Source: Cornus controversa (lineage: Eukaryota > Streptophyta > Magnoliopsida > Cornales > Cornaceae). From it: DNA of 64,000 bases. Under the pieces are notes generated by a model. It had not been told where the DNA came from and did no database searches. It saw only the letters and a program-made list of their open reading frames with translations. This document shows positions 42,950-55,489 of the stretch, piece after piece. A program made the position numbers and the translations under genes. How positions within the stretch are numbered: position 1 is the first letter of the stretch; each line of letters opens with the position of its first letter. The stretch spans positions 33,491,501 to 33,555,500 of the forward strand of contig CM048846.1 of assembly GCA_026545225.1 (NCBI GenBank). The letters are read 5' to 3'.

Positions 42950-45900
42950 TGTAGAGATCGTGACCAATTTTGGCCGGTTTACCGATTTTTCATCATTTTT
43001 GCTATAAATGCGTTTTGAATGATGTTATGGATGTTTCAAGAGTGGGAAACAAGTTTAGAAGGTTAATTTGAGGTTATGAAAGTTTTTGAAAGATTTGGAG
43101 AAGTTTGACTTTTTGGCCAAACCGGGGCTCGGGATACGACTTAAGTGGGTCCGGGAATCAGGAAAATTCTTGAAAATATTTAGTTTTGAGAATGGCTTAG
43201 ATGAAATATTTAGAGAGTTAAGGAAGCGATTTCGAGGCGGTAGGAGTTTTCGAAATCGAAAACGGAGTCCGAGAAAGTGCGTTAAGTGGCCTGGGGGTAT
43301 TTCGGTCTTTTTGTGGCCTAGGGACTTTAAATATCAGATGTGGCAGAGATATTTCATATCTCTAATATCCCAGCAGCTGGCCATGGCTCCTTTCTCTCTC
43401 TTCTTTCTTCCACTTCATTCTCTCTAAGTTTTGGAGGCCTTCGGGTGTGATTCGTGATCCGTCGAAGAAGGGAGATACGTAGGGGACGGCTAGGGCTTCG
43501 ATTTGAACTGAACAAGGTCATCTTTCAGCAAGGTAGGACTCGATCAGAATATTGGAGAGTGCTTGGGAGGCTTTCAAACTCGAGGTAGGGGTTCTTCTTC
43601 TCTTCTAACTATCGATTCTAGGGTTTCGGGTGAAAAAGAGAGGTGTAGGTTGTGTTTCACATGCTTTAAGATGGTGAGAGGTGTGAAAAGTTATGTTTTC
43701 TTCTTCTCTAGAGTCCTATATTTTCATAATTGTGTATATTGTGTTTGTGGTAGCATGTGGGTTTGAAGTGTGTGAGCGTAAGAAATTGATACATAGACAT
43801 TATGTGCTCAATTTGGTGTATATATGGAAAAATGTGTACCAAGTGTCATATATGTGATTATATATGAGAATGTGGTTGTTGAATGCATGTTAGTTCTATG
43901 TACTAAAATTATGCATTGAGTGTAGCATGAGTAAGATATGCTAATTTTAAAGTTGTATGTATATGAGATGATATATGCATGTGTTATACATATATGTGCT
44001 ATATGTGGTGTGTGGTGGTGAGAAACATACTTCTTACTTCTTTTTAGTATCAATGAGAATGAGTAGTGCATAAAAATAAAATGCCATGTGTTTATGCATT
44101 CATATTGCATATGTGGGAAGTTGCAGGAAAATGACGCAAATGAGGTACACGGGGCTTCGGAGTGGTCCAACCGTGTGGTGAAATGTGGTGAAAGTATCCA
44201 CTATGTATGGCCCTAGGAGTGGACCCACCATACTAAGGCTTAATGCCTAGGATCGGAGTATGTCCAATACTAATGACCCCTCGGAGTTGTCCCGGTCATA
44301 GGATGGTTATCGGAGAATGTCCAAGATTTGTGAGCCTCGGAGTTGTCCCCTCACTCTATGGCAATCCTATATGTTGCTATGGTAGAATGACCTTTTGGAG
44401 TTATCCCGGTCATTGGGTGGTTATCGGAGGTGTCCAAGGTTATATGATCCTTGGAGCGGGCCAATCATATAGGGTATCGGATGAGGATCGAGAGAGAGAG
44501 AGCATTTACCTTCCTTAATGCTTTTATGTTTGAACATGTTATACATGATTCGTGAAATATGCAATCCTCTTTAATTGCATTTGTTGATTGGTTTGTGAGA
44601 TTGTGGATGTGGCATGTAGTGTATCATATGCATTCCATGTAGGTCGGTGTCGAGTCGGCACTTAGGAGGGTTGGGGTTTGTCTACTGAGCCGCAGTGGTG
44701 CTCACCCCGCTCCCCCAAACAATTTTTACAGGTAAGGCAATTATGGATGGACGAAAAAGGACTTGCTTGATCACTTGGAACAAATTGGAGTAATTTGGTG
44801 TATTTTGAAGTTTTTGAGGGTGAAATATCTTTTTGGCTTCCCATGCCAGCATGTGGCATGTGGATTATGTTGAGTTATAGTTACATTCACGTTATATGTA
44901 ACTTGTATGTTCATTTGGACCTTGTATATATAACAAATGATGTTGGTGTATGGATATTGTGAATGCAATGATATGTGCATTTTGATAGAAATGTATGAGG
45001 ATGGTGAGATTATAATATCCAAATGTGTGATTTAGGGTTTGTGTGTGATGATATATCATGTATAGATGATCATAATGTTGAGGGAATGGTCCTAGGTGGT
45101 TAGGATGAGATTTAGACCCAGAATGGACAAAATGTGAAGTTGCAGGAAATCCTGCAGAGTGCAATTTCGATTGTGCGAAATGGCAATTTCGCACAATCGA
45201 AATTTCCTGTTGTGCCCAAACTTCAAACGGGCATAACTCATTCGTTTTAGATCGGAATTGAGTGTGGTTTTTTTAAAATTGAGTGTTTTTGGATTCTTTA
45301 TCCAATGGTGTTGGTTTCAGATTCAAATTCCAGTCATACTAGGAATTAAGTCTCAGGATTGAGTGATTCCCATGTGTAGTAAGTTGGTAACCCTTGAGAA
45401 ATGTGCTAATGTAAGCACTTGGACTTCATGAATGATGTTATATCATTACTTTGATGTTTGAGAGGTTGTGTGGATGTATGTGGATGATTCTAGACAACTA
45501 GAGTGAGAATTGGGATCAAAAAGACCAAGTGGTGAAATAGTAAAAGTTCTCAACAGAGAGGATTTCGATCGTGTGAAATGACCATTTCGCATGATCGAAG
45601 TTTCGATTGTGCGAAATGGCTATTTCGCACAATCGAGAAATGCAGGCTTTTGAGGATGAAAAGTCCCGAGAGGGTTGATATTTTGATACTACTTCACAAG
45701 CATCTCGATTGTGCGAAGTACTTCGATAGTGCAAAAGTTAGGTTTCGTACAATCGAAGTTTCGATTGTGCGAAATGCACTTTTCGATTGATCGAAAAGTT
45801 GCAGGTCTGGATTGTGAGGAACCTGCAGATGTGGCTTGAACTGGAGCCCGTTGAGCTTGGTTGATGTTGAGTTGTGCACATTTATATGCAAGAATTGAGT

Positions 45901-46120
45901 TAAGCTTCCGCAGTAAATGAGGGTCTATTGGGCTAAATAGAGAGTTTAACCTCCGGTTCTCTAGGAGTTAGAAATCGGGGCATTATAGCACGGTATAAAA
46001 CCTTGATACTAATGCATGAGTGTAATTGAGATTGTTCATGGGGTTGAGTGAACGGGTTCACACTCGGGATTCTGGGTCGGTCCGGGGGAGTCCAGGCGGT
46101 CCGGGTTTCGGGGCGTGACA
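42950..46120 (+). mobile_element. D1 3' LTR
   Basis: From TGTAGAGATCGTGACC to GGGGCGTGACA. Colinear with the 5' LTR, including the TATA-like box (near 43326), CGGAG repeats, CTCACCCC...TTTTACAG module (44698-44732), the 38-base hairpin (45164-45201) and the palindromic cluster (45564-45798). Confidence 0.9.
45564..45798. repeat. Palindromic motif cluster in D1 3' LTR
   Basis: Same units as 37169-37403 with a few changes (for example GATAGTGC for GATCGTGC at about 45726), mostly at CpG positions. Confidence 0.75.
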
Positions 46121-47605
46121 GGTGAGCATTTCAATGACTCAGTAGGAATACCCCAACCCAACAAGGTGTCGACTCGACACCGACCTACATGAATGCATGT
46201 CATTACATTACATGTATCATTTAACATTTACAACATTCATTCATAAGCAATGCATAAATAAGAATGCATTAAAACACGTATCATGCTTCAGAAATAACAA
46301 TGTAAGAAAAATCATAACCTTATCTCTCTCTCGGACTCTACCCTAACATGATTTAGACCATTTCGACCAATCATGTGACCTGGGACACCTCCCACAACCA
46401 ATGCATGATTTTAACATACTTTACCAATGTCATGCTTCTGTGGTTATATTTTGGTTTACCCTATGGTGATTAGACATTTCTGACCATCACCAAGTATGTA
46501 TTTACTCAAGGTGATTAGACATATCTGACCGTCAGCGAGTATGAATTGACTCAAGATGATTAGACATTTTCGACCGTCACTGAGTATGAATTGACTCAAG
46601 GTGATTAGAAATTTTTGATCGTCATCAAGTATCACTTGGCTCAAGGTGATTAGACATTTTTGACTGTCATCGAGCATGATTCATTTTCCCCCGTTTCCTC
46701 ACACTAACCCCATATATGCATTTCGAACATATAATGATCAAATATTTTATTTTCATGCTTCATAATGTATAAGCTAGTTATAAGAGCATATAACATGCAT
46801 TCCATTTCACGAAGCCACATATAAAATCACATATACATGTCAATTCTAGCATACAAGTCACATATGCTCAAAATCCCTAATTAGCACATTTTAGTCATGC
46901 TCCATCAAACACATGCTTTACAATAATTGATTAGCATCCATTTCTACTCATTATATCAACATATAAAACACATATGTTCATATTTGCACATAAATACATG
47001 TGTACATCAAATTTAGGCACATAGACATATATGCTCTCATTCTTTCACATTCTCATACCTGTCCCTCATGTCATGCTTATCACAAGGAACTTCAATTTTG
47101 CATAGAAGAGCTTTAAAGGAAGAGGAAAACATTAAACCCACCCCTCTTACAACTCTCATTCATGCAATACACGTTCTCACATCTCACCGTTTCATTCGAA
47201 ACCCTAGAATCGACAACTAAGCAAGAAGGAGAACCCCTACCTCAAAAATGAAGGCTGTCGAAACACTTCCCAAGATTTCCATCAATGTCTATCTTGCCGA
47301 AAGTTGAGTTTGTTCGGTTCAAACCAAAGCCTTCGTCGCCCTCTACGCATTTTCCTTCTTCAGCGAATCACGAATCCAAGCCGAATGCACCCGAAATATA
47401 TAGAGAAGGTAGAGGGATGAAGATGGGAGAGTTTAGAGAGAGAAACTGCTGTAAGATATGGCTGGGATCTCTCATCCTTGATGTTTATACCACTTCCCAA
47501 ACATGTTACCCCCACTCAAGACAGGCTTAACATCATTCAAAATGTATTTACGGCAATTATGATGCAAAAATTGTAAACCAGCCAAAATTGATCACAGTCT
47601 ATACA
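46121..47605 (-). mobile_element. D2 3' LTR, inner segment
   Basis: Begins with the GGTGA duplication of D1 and continues the LTR to the terminus next to the polypurine tract. Relative to 55146-56802 it lacks about 260 bases (counterpart of 56420-56690) but has two extra 45-base repeat units. Confidence 0.85.
46461..46681 (-). repeat. 45-base tandem repeat, five units
   Basis: Unit GGTGATTAGACATTTTCGAC-CGTCACCGAGTATGAATTGACTCAA, five imperfect copies. The other LTR of the same element has three (55490-55622). On the minus strand the period of 15 codons keeps a frame open (73 codons); I do not regard it as coding. Confidence 0.8.
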
Positions 47606-47623
47606 ACCTCCCCTCCTTCAAGG
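47606..47623 (-). other. Polypurine tract of D2
   Basis: Minus strand CCTTGAAGGAGGGGAGGT directly before the LTR start TGTATAGACTG. Confidence 0.8.
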
Positions 47624-47639
47624 AATTTCATCCTCGAAA

Positions 47640-48100
47640 TTAGAAACATACCTCAAGTAGACAATAACTCAGGATATTTTGAGTGGATTTCTCATTTCTG
47701 CTCCCACGTAGCCTCCACGTGTTGCCTCCAAAGGACTTTAACAAATTGAATAGTGTTGCGTTAAAGCACCTGTTCCCTAGTATCCAGAACCTGGATTGTT
47801 CTTTTCTCGTAAGACACATCCTCCTCCAGCTCAAGATCTGTCCTGTCTAACACATGTGAAGGATCCGACTCATACTTTTTTAACATAGAAACGTGAAAAG
47901 TGTTGTGTACACTTGACATTTGTGGTGGCAATGCCAACCGATATGTAACCTCACCCACATGATCCATTATCTTGAATGAACCAATAAACTGTGGAGCTAG
48001 CTTATTGTTATGCCCAACCCTCATCAATCCTCATCATGGCAAGACCTTTAGGAAAATATGGTCCCCCACTTCAAATGCTAAAGGCCTTCGCCTTCTGTCG
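47640..48100 (-). pseudogene. D2 integrase C-terminus and chromodomain-like tail
   Basis: Minus strand reads NNKLAPQFIGSFKIMDHVG, YRLALPPQMSSVHNTFHVSML, DPSHVLD, a stop after EQVL (about 47761), then VKVLWRQHVEATWEQ (stop) and KYPELL. The latter is the group II chromodomain signature of Tekay-like chromoviruses, thought to guide integration to heterochromatin. One codon of the usual WRNHxVEEATWE motif is deleted and a TGA replaces a probable Trp or Arg codon. Confidence 0.8.
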
Positions 48101-49070
48101 GCATAGCTTTTCTGACGACTCTGAACTGTAAGCAACTGTTGCCTTATGATCTTCATCATTTTCGTAGTCTATTAGACTATGTCTGGCCCCAACACCACTG
48201 TCTCACCAACCTTTGTCCAACAAACTGGTGACCTACAAGGTCTACCATACAAAACCTCAAATGGAGCCATCTCAATAATAGCTTGGTAGCTATTATTGTA
48301 TGCGAACTCCACCAATGGAAGGTGATCCTCCCAACTGCCTCAAAAATCTAGTGTACATGCTCTAAGTATATTTTCCAAAATCTGTATGGTACGCTCTGAC
48401 TGACCATATGTCTGAGGATGGAAAGTCGTACTAAAATGGAGGTTTGTATCAAGTGCAACTTGAAAACTTTACTAAAATTGTGATGTAAATCTCGGATCTC
48501 TGTGGGACACAATAGAAACTAGCACTCTGTACAGTCTTAAAATCTAATCTATATACAGCTGACTAAGAGTATCCATGTCATTTGTCACTCGAATCGGAAG
48601 AAATGAGCCACCTTGGTCAATCTGTCCAAAATGACCCAAACCGCGTCTTGACTCTTCCTCATCCTAGGCAACTCGGCCACGAAGTTCATAGTGACATGTT
48701 CCCACTTCCACATAGCTACCAGTAATGGCTGTAACAAATCTGTCGATCTCTAATGTTCGACTTTCACTTGTTGACAAGTGAGGCACCTCGCCACAAATTG
48801 TGCGATGTCCTTTTTCATGCCCTTCCACCAATACTGTCTATGAAGGTTGTGGTACATTTTGGTACCACCGGGATATACTGCAAGTCTAGAGTTATGAAAC
48901 TCTCTTAGAACCTCATCCCTACAAGTCAATAGAACAACCATTTTGCCTCTGAACCTCAAAACTCCATCTGAATGGATAACCCAATACTCCACCACTTCGC
49001 CACCCAAAATCCTAATGTGAATACACTCTAACTCACTGTCATGCCTCTGCTCCTCAACCACTTTACTCAC
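48101..49070 (-). pseudogene. D2 integrase core and zinc-binding region
   Basis: Minus strand: EFHNSRLAVYPGG (second His changed to Tyr), [24 protein letters not shown], then a stop, WEHVTMNFVAELPRMRKSQDA (first catalytic Asp changed to Asn), RLTKVAHF. Further left are degenerate SDRDPRFTS-like and DGQSERT-like stretches (about 48420-48500), a WEDHLPLVEFAYNN-like block near 48300 and the MAPFEVLYGRPC-like block near 48250. Several stops. Confidence 0.75.
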
Positions 49071-49500
49071 TAGAGTTGGTTATCCTATCAGTGTGAACAA
49101 CGTAGTCAGTTCACCACCCTCACTAAAGTACAATTCCATTTCTAAGATGTCTGCCATTATCTTCCACTCACGGATAGCAATACTAGCCAAATTGCCATGT
49201 GATTTGCTGCTCAATGCATCGTCAACCACATTAGCCTTTTCTGGGTGATACTGAAGATCAAAGTTGTAGTCCTCCATGTATTCAACCCATCTGCTTTATT
49301 TCATGTTCAAGTCCTTTTGAGTAAAAAGGTACTTTAAGCTCTTGTGATCGAAGAAAACCTCAAACTTCTCTTCGTAGAGATAATGCCTCCAGGTTTTCAA
49401 AGCAAAAATTAGCGCCGCCAACTCCAAGTTATGAGTCGGGTAAATTTTGCTCGAGGATCTTCAAATGCTGAGAAACATATGCAACAACCCTCTCGGTTTA
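49071..49500 (-). pseudogene. D2 RNase H
   Basis: Minus strand holds a degenerate EGKVVAYVS-like start (near 49490), a frame-shifted [18 protein letters not shown] region (49290-49340) and the clear stretch MEDYNFDLQYHPEKANVVDDALSSKS ending in LFTLIG (49080-49277). The last block is the RNase H C-terminus linked to integrase. Stops near 49300-49430. Confidence 0.72.
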
Positions 49501-50300
49501 CATCAACACACTCCCCAAACCATCTCGTGAAGCATCACAGTAGATGACATGACCCAACCCACGTTCGGGGATGACCAAAATTGGAGCACTAGTCAATCTA
49601 TTTTTCAATTCCATAAAGGAATGCTCGCATGCATCGTTCCACTCAAACTTAACTCCTTTACAAGTAAGCTTGGTCATCGGTGCCTCTAATTTCAAAAATT
49701 CTTTTACAAAGCACCGGTAATATCCCGTTAATTCCAAGAAGCTACGTGTTTTGAATACATTCTTAGGCTTTTCCCAATTCATTATCACTTCAATCTTAGA
49801 AAGGTCTACCGATGCTCCTCTTTCTAACCCCACGTGTCCTAGGAATTTCACTTTCGTTAGCCAAAATTCGCATTTTTTGAATTTGGCATACAACCGGTAT
49901 TCTCTCAAAATTTATAATACCGTCCTCAAGTGGATCTCATGTTCCTCCATAGAAGGAGAATACATAAGAATGTCGTCCATGAAAACATCCACAAACATAT
50001 CCAAGTATACACTTAATATCCGGTTCATCAAGTCCATAAACACAGCCGATGTATTCGTCAAACCAAATGGCATCACTAGAAACTCATAGTGGCCATACCT
50101 AGTCTAAAAATCTGTCTTCGAAATGTCCTCTTCCTTTATCCTTGGCAAAAGATACTTATTCTTAACCGTCGCTTGATTTATCTTTCGGTAGTCTATACAA
50201 AACCGCAAAGATCCGTCCTTCTTTTTAGCATATAGGACCGGAGCTCTCCAAGGTGATGTACTAGGTCGTATAAATCCCTTATCTAATAATTCTTCAAAAT
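49501..50300 (-). pseudogene. D2 reverse transcriptase with internal deletion
   Basis: Minus strand: [43 protein letters not shown], then directly EEDISKT (about 50138). The roughly 27 residues in between, including the [10 protein letters not shown] block with the first catalytic Asp, are missing, yet the frame is kept. After a stop come [14 protein letters not shown] and FMDDILMYS (box at 49972-49985, YVDD changed to FMDD), KCEFWLTKVKFLGH and GYYRCFVKEF. E retains the missing block at 31540-31577. Confidence 0.82.
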
Positions 50301-51030
50301 AATCTTTCAACTCCTTCAACTCTGTCGGTGCCATGCGGTATGGGGCCATAGCAATAGGCGTGGTACTAGGAGTAAGATTAATGCTAAACATTATATCCCT
50401 CATAGGAGGCAACTTTGTTAAGTCCCCTGGAAGCACAACCAAAAACTCACCAACCACCAGTGTAAATCCTCCACTAGTCATAATCTCGTTCTCCTCGGCT
50501 AATAAGCTAGCTAGGAAATATCCAACCCCATCCCAAATACTGAAACTAAGCAAAGACGTAATGTAAAAATCATCTCGCTCTCCAACAAAATAAAAGCAGT
50601 CACCCTCGGGTGTGCACACTATCACTCTCCTACGAAGACAATCAATCGTGGCTCTAAATGTAGATAACCAGTCCATACCTATAATGACATCAAAAGTTGT
50701 CATATCTAGTAGCACAAAGTCAAACACTAATCTATGCCCAGCAACCTCGATCTTGTAAGACCAACATACTTTACTCAGGGTAACCCCACCCCCAGTAGGC
50801 ATATTAATAGACAATGGTGACTCCAGTGATAACACCTTCAGCCCCAAGGCACAAGCAAATGCAACATATATGAATGAATATGATGCTCTTGAATCTATAA
50901 ACACCATAACCCATGAGCTAGAAACTAGGAAAATACCTCTGACCACTGACGGTCGTGGTACATCCTCTGCTGGAGCAAGCGTGAAAACACATCCCCGAGT
51001 TTTCTGACCTTGCTGGCCTGTCCCTTGCAA
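50301..51030 (-). pseudogene. D2 protease, active site changed
   Basis: Minus strand open for the whole segment: [58 protein letters not shown]. The active-site DSG has become DSR, which should abolish activity. It is joined in frame to RT, as in the family's polyprotein, giving a 308-codon open stretch (50104-51030). Confidence 0.82.
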
Positions 51031-51159
51031 ACCCGACTATTGACTAGAAGCAGGCGTAGAACCTCTCGCTGCCCGAGATCCCTAAGCTGACTGTGCTGGC
51101 TAAGGCGGTGGTAATGACCTAAAGGCAGACTGAACTACAGTTGCCTGCACTGACCTCTA

Positions 51160-51400
51160 TTGAGATCCCGAACCACTCTGAGTCCCCTGCCTCTGTGGGC
51201 AGTTATCTTTAATATGTCCAGGCTGCTTGTAATAGTAGTATGCCCTATCCCTTACTGGTCTTACTGGCACTGGTGCCGCTGCATGCCTCTGAGGGCACTC
51301 ATTACCATAATAGCCAGACTGCTAGCAATGGTAGCACACAATCGTAGATCATGAAGATCTGGTAGGCAAGGTCAATAAAGGTACTAGGCGAGCATGTTGT
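51160..51400 (-). pseudogene. D2 zinc knuckles, both damaged
   Basis: Minus strand VCYHC-stop-QSGYYGNECPQR (His changed to Tyr) and YYYYKQPGHIKDNCPQR (both first Cys changed to Tyr). Cys/His-to-Tyr changes are single G-to-A or C-to-T transitions. Confidence 0.7.
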
Positions 51401-52175
51401 TGCTTCTGAGAACCTGACTTGCTCCTCTCTGCCTTTTTCTTCCCTGATTTTCCAAATATGCTCCCGCACTCTTCGCCTGATTCTTAGAATCCTATATCCT
51501 TTAGTTTTTTATCATCCTTTTCAATCTCGGTCAATAACCTTATCATAGGTTTTCAAACCTATAATGGACACCCTCTTCCGAATAGAGGTCTTCAACCCTT
51601 TCACAAACTTCTTCACCTTCAATTCCTCATTCATTACCATCTCCAGGAAAAAACGAGACATGAATGAAAACTTGGTCTCGTACCCCATAACATCTAAGTA
51701 CCCTTGGATTAGATCCATGAACTCCTGCCTCATCCAGTCCTTTACTAAAGTCGGAAAGAACTTGTCAAAGAATAACCTTTTGAAGGTCTTCCAGTCCATA
51801 GTCTGACTATTGTGGGTATTTCCAATGAATTGCCACCACCGATCCGCTTGCCCTAGCAAGTGAAGTGCAACCACTTCAACCTTCAGATCCTCATCGATAC
51901 TAAAGCAACCATGAACTTGCGAGTTTGGTCAATCCAACTTTATGCCACTAATGGATCACGTCCACCATCAAAGGCAGAAGGCTTAAATTTCACATATTCT
52001 TTCATAGCCACCATCTGTTAGCTCAAGGAAACTTTAGGCAGTGTCGAACCTCTTTTTCTTTGGCCTCCCTTGCCATTCATCTCATAGTGCTTGTCATATC
52101 ACACATGAACTGCATTCCATCTATTGGCTCCTAAGGAGCTTCAGCGTCTCTATCTCGCGCTGTTCTTGGAGGCAT
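51401..52175 (-). pseudogene. D2 gag
   Basis: Starts MPPRTARDRDAEAP at 52175, stops soon after, then reads FMCDMTSTM, LHLLGQADRWWQFIGNTHNSQTMDWKTFKRLFFDKFFP, RQEFMDLIQGYLDVMGYETKF, ELKVKKFVKGLKTSIR. This is the capsid region of a Tekay-like chromovirus, homologous to element E's gag. Frame is lost between the N-terminus and 51874. Confidence 0.8.
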
Positions 52176-52432
52176 TTAGTTATATGCACAACAAGAAAGT
52201 TCAAAATCAAAAATTTGCACACTTATACAATTTTCACCATGCTTACACAACACCATGTCAATTTAGTCCACAAAAGCATGTTATGAAAGCATAAGCACAT
52301 AATCATATTACACGTAAGCAATTTGTAAACTCTAAGTCCAAATCTTTACGTTCTGATCCTTAACCTCAAGTGAACAATTAACCAAATTTCACCATTTTTC
52401 CCTAGGTGAACCCTAATACTATAATAACATGT
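52176..52432 (-). other. D2 leader and degenerate primer site
   Basis: Untranslated leader on the minus strand. TGTTATTATAGT (52419-52430) next to the LTR is a heavily changed initiator-Met site, compared with TGGTATTAAAGC in E. Confidence 0.5.
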
Positions 52433-52820
52433 TGTCACCCCCCAATTTCTGACTCCCGGGAACCGAGAGTGAATAGTGAAAGTCTACCCGGTTCACACTC
52501 ATGAACCTTACAAATTCTAGGACAAAACTTCCTATACCTTTGGAATTTCAGAGTGAAACTTAATCCATTGGAACGAAAATCCAAAAACACTAAATTTAAA
52601 AAAAAAAACCACACTCAATTCCAATTTAAAATGAAGGAATTATGCTCGATTGAAGTTTGGACCAATTTCGGAGCTTGCCCGTAATTACAAGGGCGATTTC
52701 GTCCATTAAATCCTGATACACCACCTCAACCACTAAATCAGCATGGAATCATAATTTTTCACATATGTTTACCTACATACGACTCAACCTCAATAACTTA
52801 TTGTGGGTCCGCTACATAAC

Positions 52821-54296
52821 TGATCGTGTGTTATGAGTGTATCAATTAAAATTACCACACTTTGCAATAGAACGAATTCCTTGCAGAATAGGGCTATCGA
52901 AAGGGGTGTCGAACCTCAGAGATTTTGGTCTGAATGAGTTGGTATGGAATTAATTCTAATTAAATTTTAAAAGAAAAGCATTCTGATTTTTATATTTAAA
53001 CTAATTAAAGAAACAAATAAAATCAAACAAAAGTAAATAAAGAGTGTAGATAATATGAGATAAGTTTAAGGTATTTGACTTCACCACTAATGTCACAATC
53101 AATGGTCAATTAAATTAATTATGGGGAATCATATCATGCATAAGTGGTATTGGTGGCTACAAGTTCACCTTCATCCGTCAAGAAGATAACATATGATTAA
53201 GGCTAAGTCATGGACTATCTTCGATTGGGCATGGGCCATCTACCTAACTACTCTACTCTAGGGTGCAGTATAGTCTTATTTAGCGTATAATAATATATTT
53301 AGTGATTACCATTGTGTAATAAATGCTCTCATAATCACAGAAAATAAGAGAGATTGAGTTCAATAACAACAACTAAATATCTAAGACAAGATAGGAAATC
53401 ATTGAAACTGAATTTATAAGACTTTTATAGCTCAATTCTATAATAAGAATCTTCTAAATTACACAATCTATGCATGAATACAAAAATCTCCAATAATTAA
53501 AACAAATGAACCATTGATGCTTAGTTAGGGCTACAACAAAACCCTAGTGGATGAACTAGCCGCTCATGGTAGAAGAAGAAGCTTCAACGGTTGAGGAAGA
53601 AGGCATCATCTTCATGAATTACGCGCAAGACTTCGTTCTCCAATAAATCTCCACTCGAAAGCTCTGCAAAGAATGTCTTCTAATCTGTCCAAATGCTCTC
53701 CAAGCTCTCTCAAAATAGCCTCCAATTCACCACTTTATGCACCAAGAGAATATATCAAAGTCCTAATCCAATTAGGAAATAATTAGGATTTCCCGTAGCA
53801 CTAAACAAGTGAGTTTTTCTCCTGATGTTCGGCCCAACTTTTGACCCACTAGAAGTCCGATTCACGGAATTTTGTGAAAGACAAAAGTGTCCAAAATCGA
53901 ATTTTGTTTGACCCACACTCAAATTAAGTCGATTTGAGGCTCAGAAATAAGACTTCTAGTCCACTTTCCAAAATGGGATTAAAACTGTATTAAGCGCAGA
54001 ATTGGGCTTTAGGCCTGTAACCTCTTTAAGCAGCTATAATTCTCTTGGACCTCTTCCTTGGGCTGACTTGAGTTGAAAAATAGAGTTGGATGGATCCATT
54101 TGATGTAGACTTCATCTAACCCTTTTGGATGTCATCTTTAAAAGCCCAAAATCATGGTTTTAACTGAAATAATCATTAAGGCCCTGAAAATACATAAAAC
54201 ACTAAAACGAAGTAAAATTACAAAATAATCTATCACTAAGAGAATAAAATATGCAAGTTAAGAGGCTAGAATGCATAACATTCAACGCCGATCAAT
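52821..54296 (-). mobile_element. Athila solo LTR in D2 5' LTR
   Basis: 1476 bp, antisense, TGATCGTGTG to GCCGATCA, flanked by ATAAC (52816-52820) and ATGAC (54297-54301). The paralogous empty site at 33695-33705 reads TACACGACGTC, supporting ATGAC-like as the original target. Confidence 0.92.
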
Positions 54297-54349
54297 GACG
54301 TCGCTAAATTATCCAAATTTTATCTCAATTGTTCCACCTAGCCACACAA

Positions 54350-54480
54350 TACGATGCATCGTAATATTGGTTACGATGCATAGCTAAAGATGCGTAATAA
54401 CCTGTGAAATTCACTGGAATCTCACTCAAAACACTCAACCATTTATGATGCATCATAATTGGGATTACGATGCATTGTAA
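54350..54480. repeat. Decayed GATGCATC palindrome cluster
   Basis: Counterpart of 33757-33895: ATACGATGCATCGTAA, a shortened copy, TTATGATGCATCATAA (both CpGs lost, palindrome kept) and TTACGATGCATTGTAA. Confidence 0.75.
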
Positions 54481-55489
54481 TCACTTAACCTGTTACCCTA
54501 ACATATCCACCAAGTGATTACAATTGCTACTCTTATCCCACTACTCATCCTAACATACAATCATAGAATTATAATTATCATTCTTACACATCTCAAGTAT
54601 CCACAAAGTGATAATTCATCACAATTGGATTCCACTTTCTATACTTGGAACACAAAGATGACAATCCATGTATTCTAAACACATACTTCGAAAAAAAAAC
54701 CATCAATATCATTAGATACACAAGTGGGCCCAGAAGTATCACAACTCATCCGTGACCATAATTGAAAAGTAATGTCATCATACATGAGTTCTAATTCATA
54801 CAATTAATCAAAATAATGTATTCATACAAACTTTCCCCATCACTACACATAATTTCCATGAATCCTCATTCTCGTAAATTAGATAAATGAGTCCAAATAT
54901 ACATTACGTTAGCATCACATACTCAAGTCCATGGTCACTGCATGAATTACATGCATATAGTCCAAAAGCATTACAATTATCTATGACTACAATAAAAGTG
55001 TAAGCCAACGTGCCACAAGCCAGCATAGAAAGCCAAATCTATAATAACCAAAATGAAGCAAAACTACTACAAGGACTCCACTTGATCATTCAAGTCCCAT
55101 CTGTCATCGGTGCCTTATCTGTAAAAAGTTTGAAAAAAAAGGGGTGAGCATTCAATGGCTCAGTAGGACTACCCCAAACCACCAAGGTGCCAACTCGACA
55201 CCGACCTACATGAATGCATGTCACTACATTACATGTATCATTTAACATTACAACATTCATTCATAAGCATTGCATATATAAGAATGCATTAAAACACGTA
55301 TCATGCTTCAGAAATAACAATGTAAGAAAAATCATTACCTTATCTCTCTCTCGGACTCTACCCGATACCCTAACATGATTTAGACCGTTCTGACCAATCG
55401 TGTGACCTGGGATGCCTCCCACAACCAATGCATGATTTTAACATACTTTACCAATGTCATACTTCTGTGGTAATATTTTGGTTTACCCT

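Larger units (their letters stand above)
34566..46120 (+). mobile_element. Chromovirus-type element D1, complete ends, no intact coding
   Basis: 5' LTR 34566-37710, 3' LTR 42950-46120, flanked by GGTGA at 34561-34565 and 46121-46125. The polypurine tract and degenerate primer sites are in place. After removing two solo LTRs the interior is only about 2.4 kb and holds no recognisable pol, just a trace of gag-protease. The two LTRs (3145 and 3171 bp) are nearly identical where I compared them, so insertion was recent relative to its host D2. Confidence 0.9.

Noticed and set aside
46456-46677. Minus-strand peptide with a 15-residue repeat
   Set aside because: The frame stays open only because the DNA repeat is 45 bases. 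It lies in LTR sequence and the sister LTR has a different copy number.
47285-47530. Plus-strand frame of 81 codons that could look like a small gene
   Set aside because: It is antisense to the D2 LTR leader and is not preserved at the homologous place near 56200-56400.
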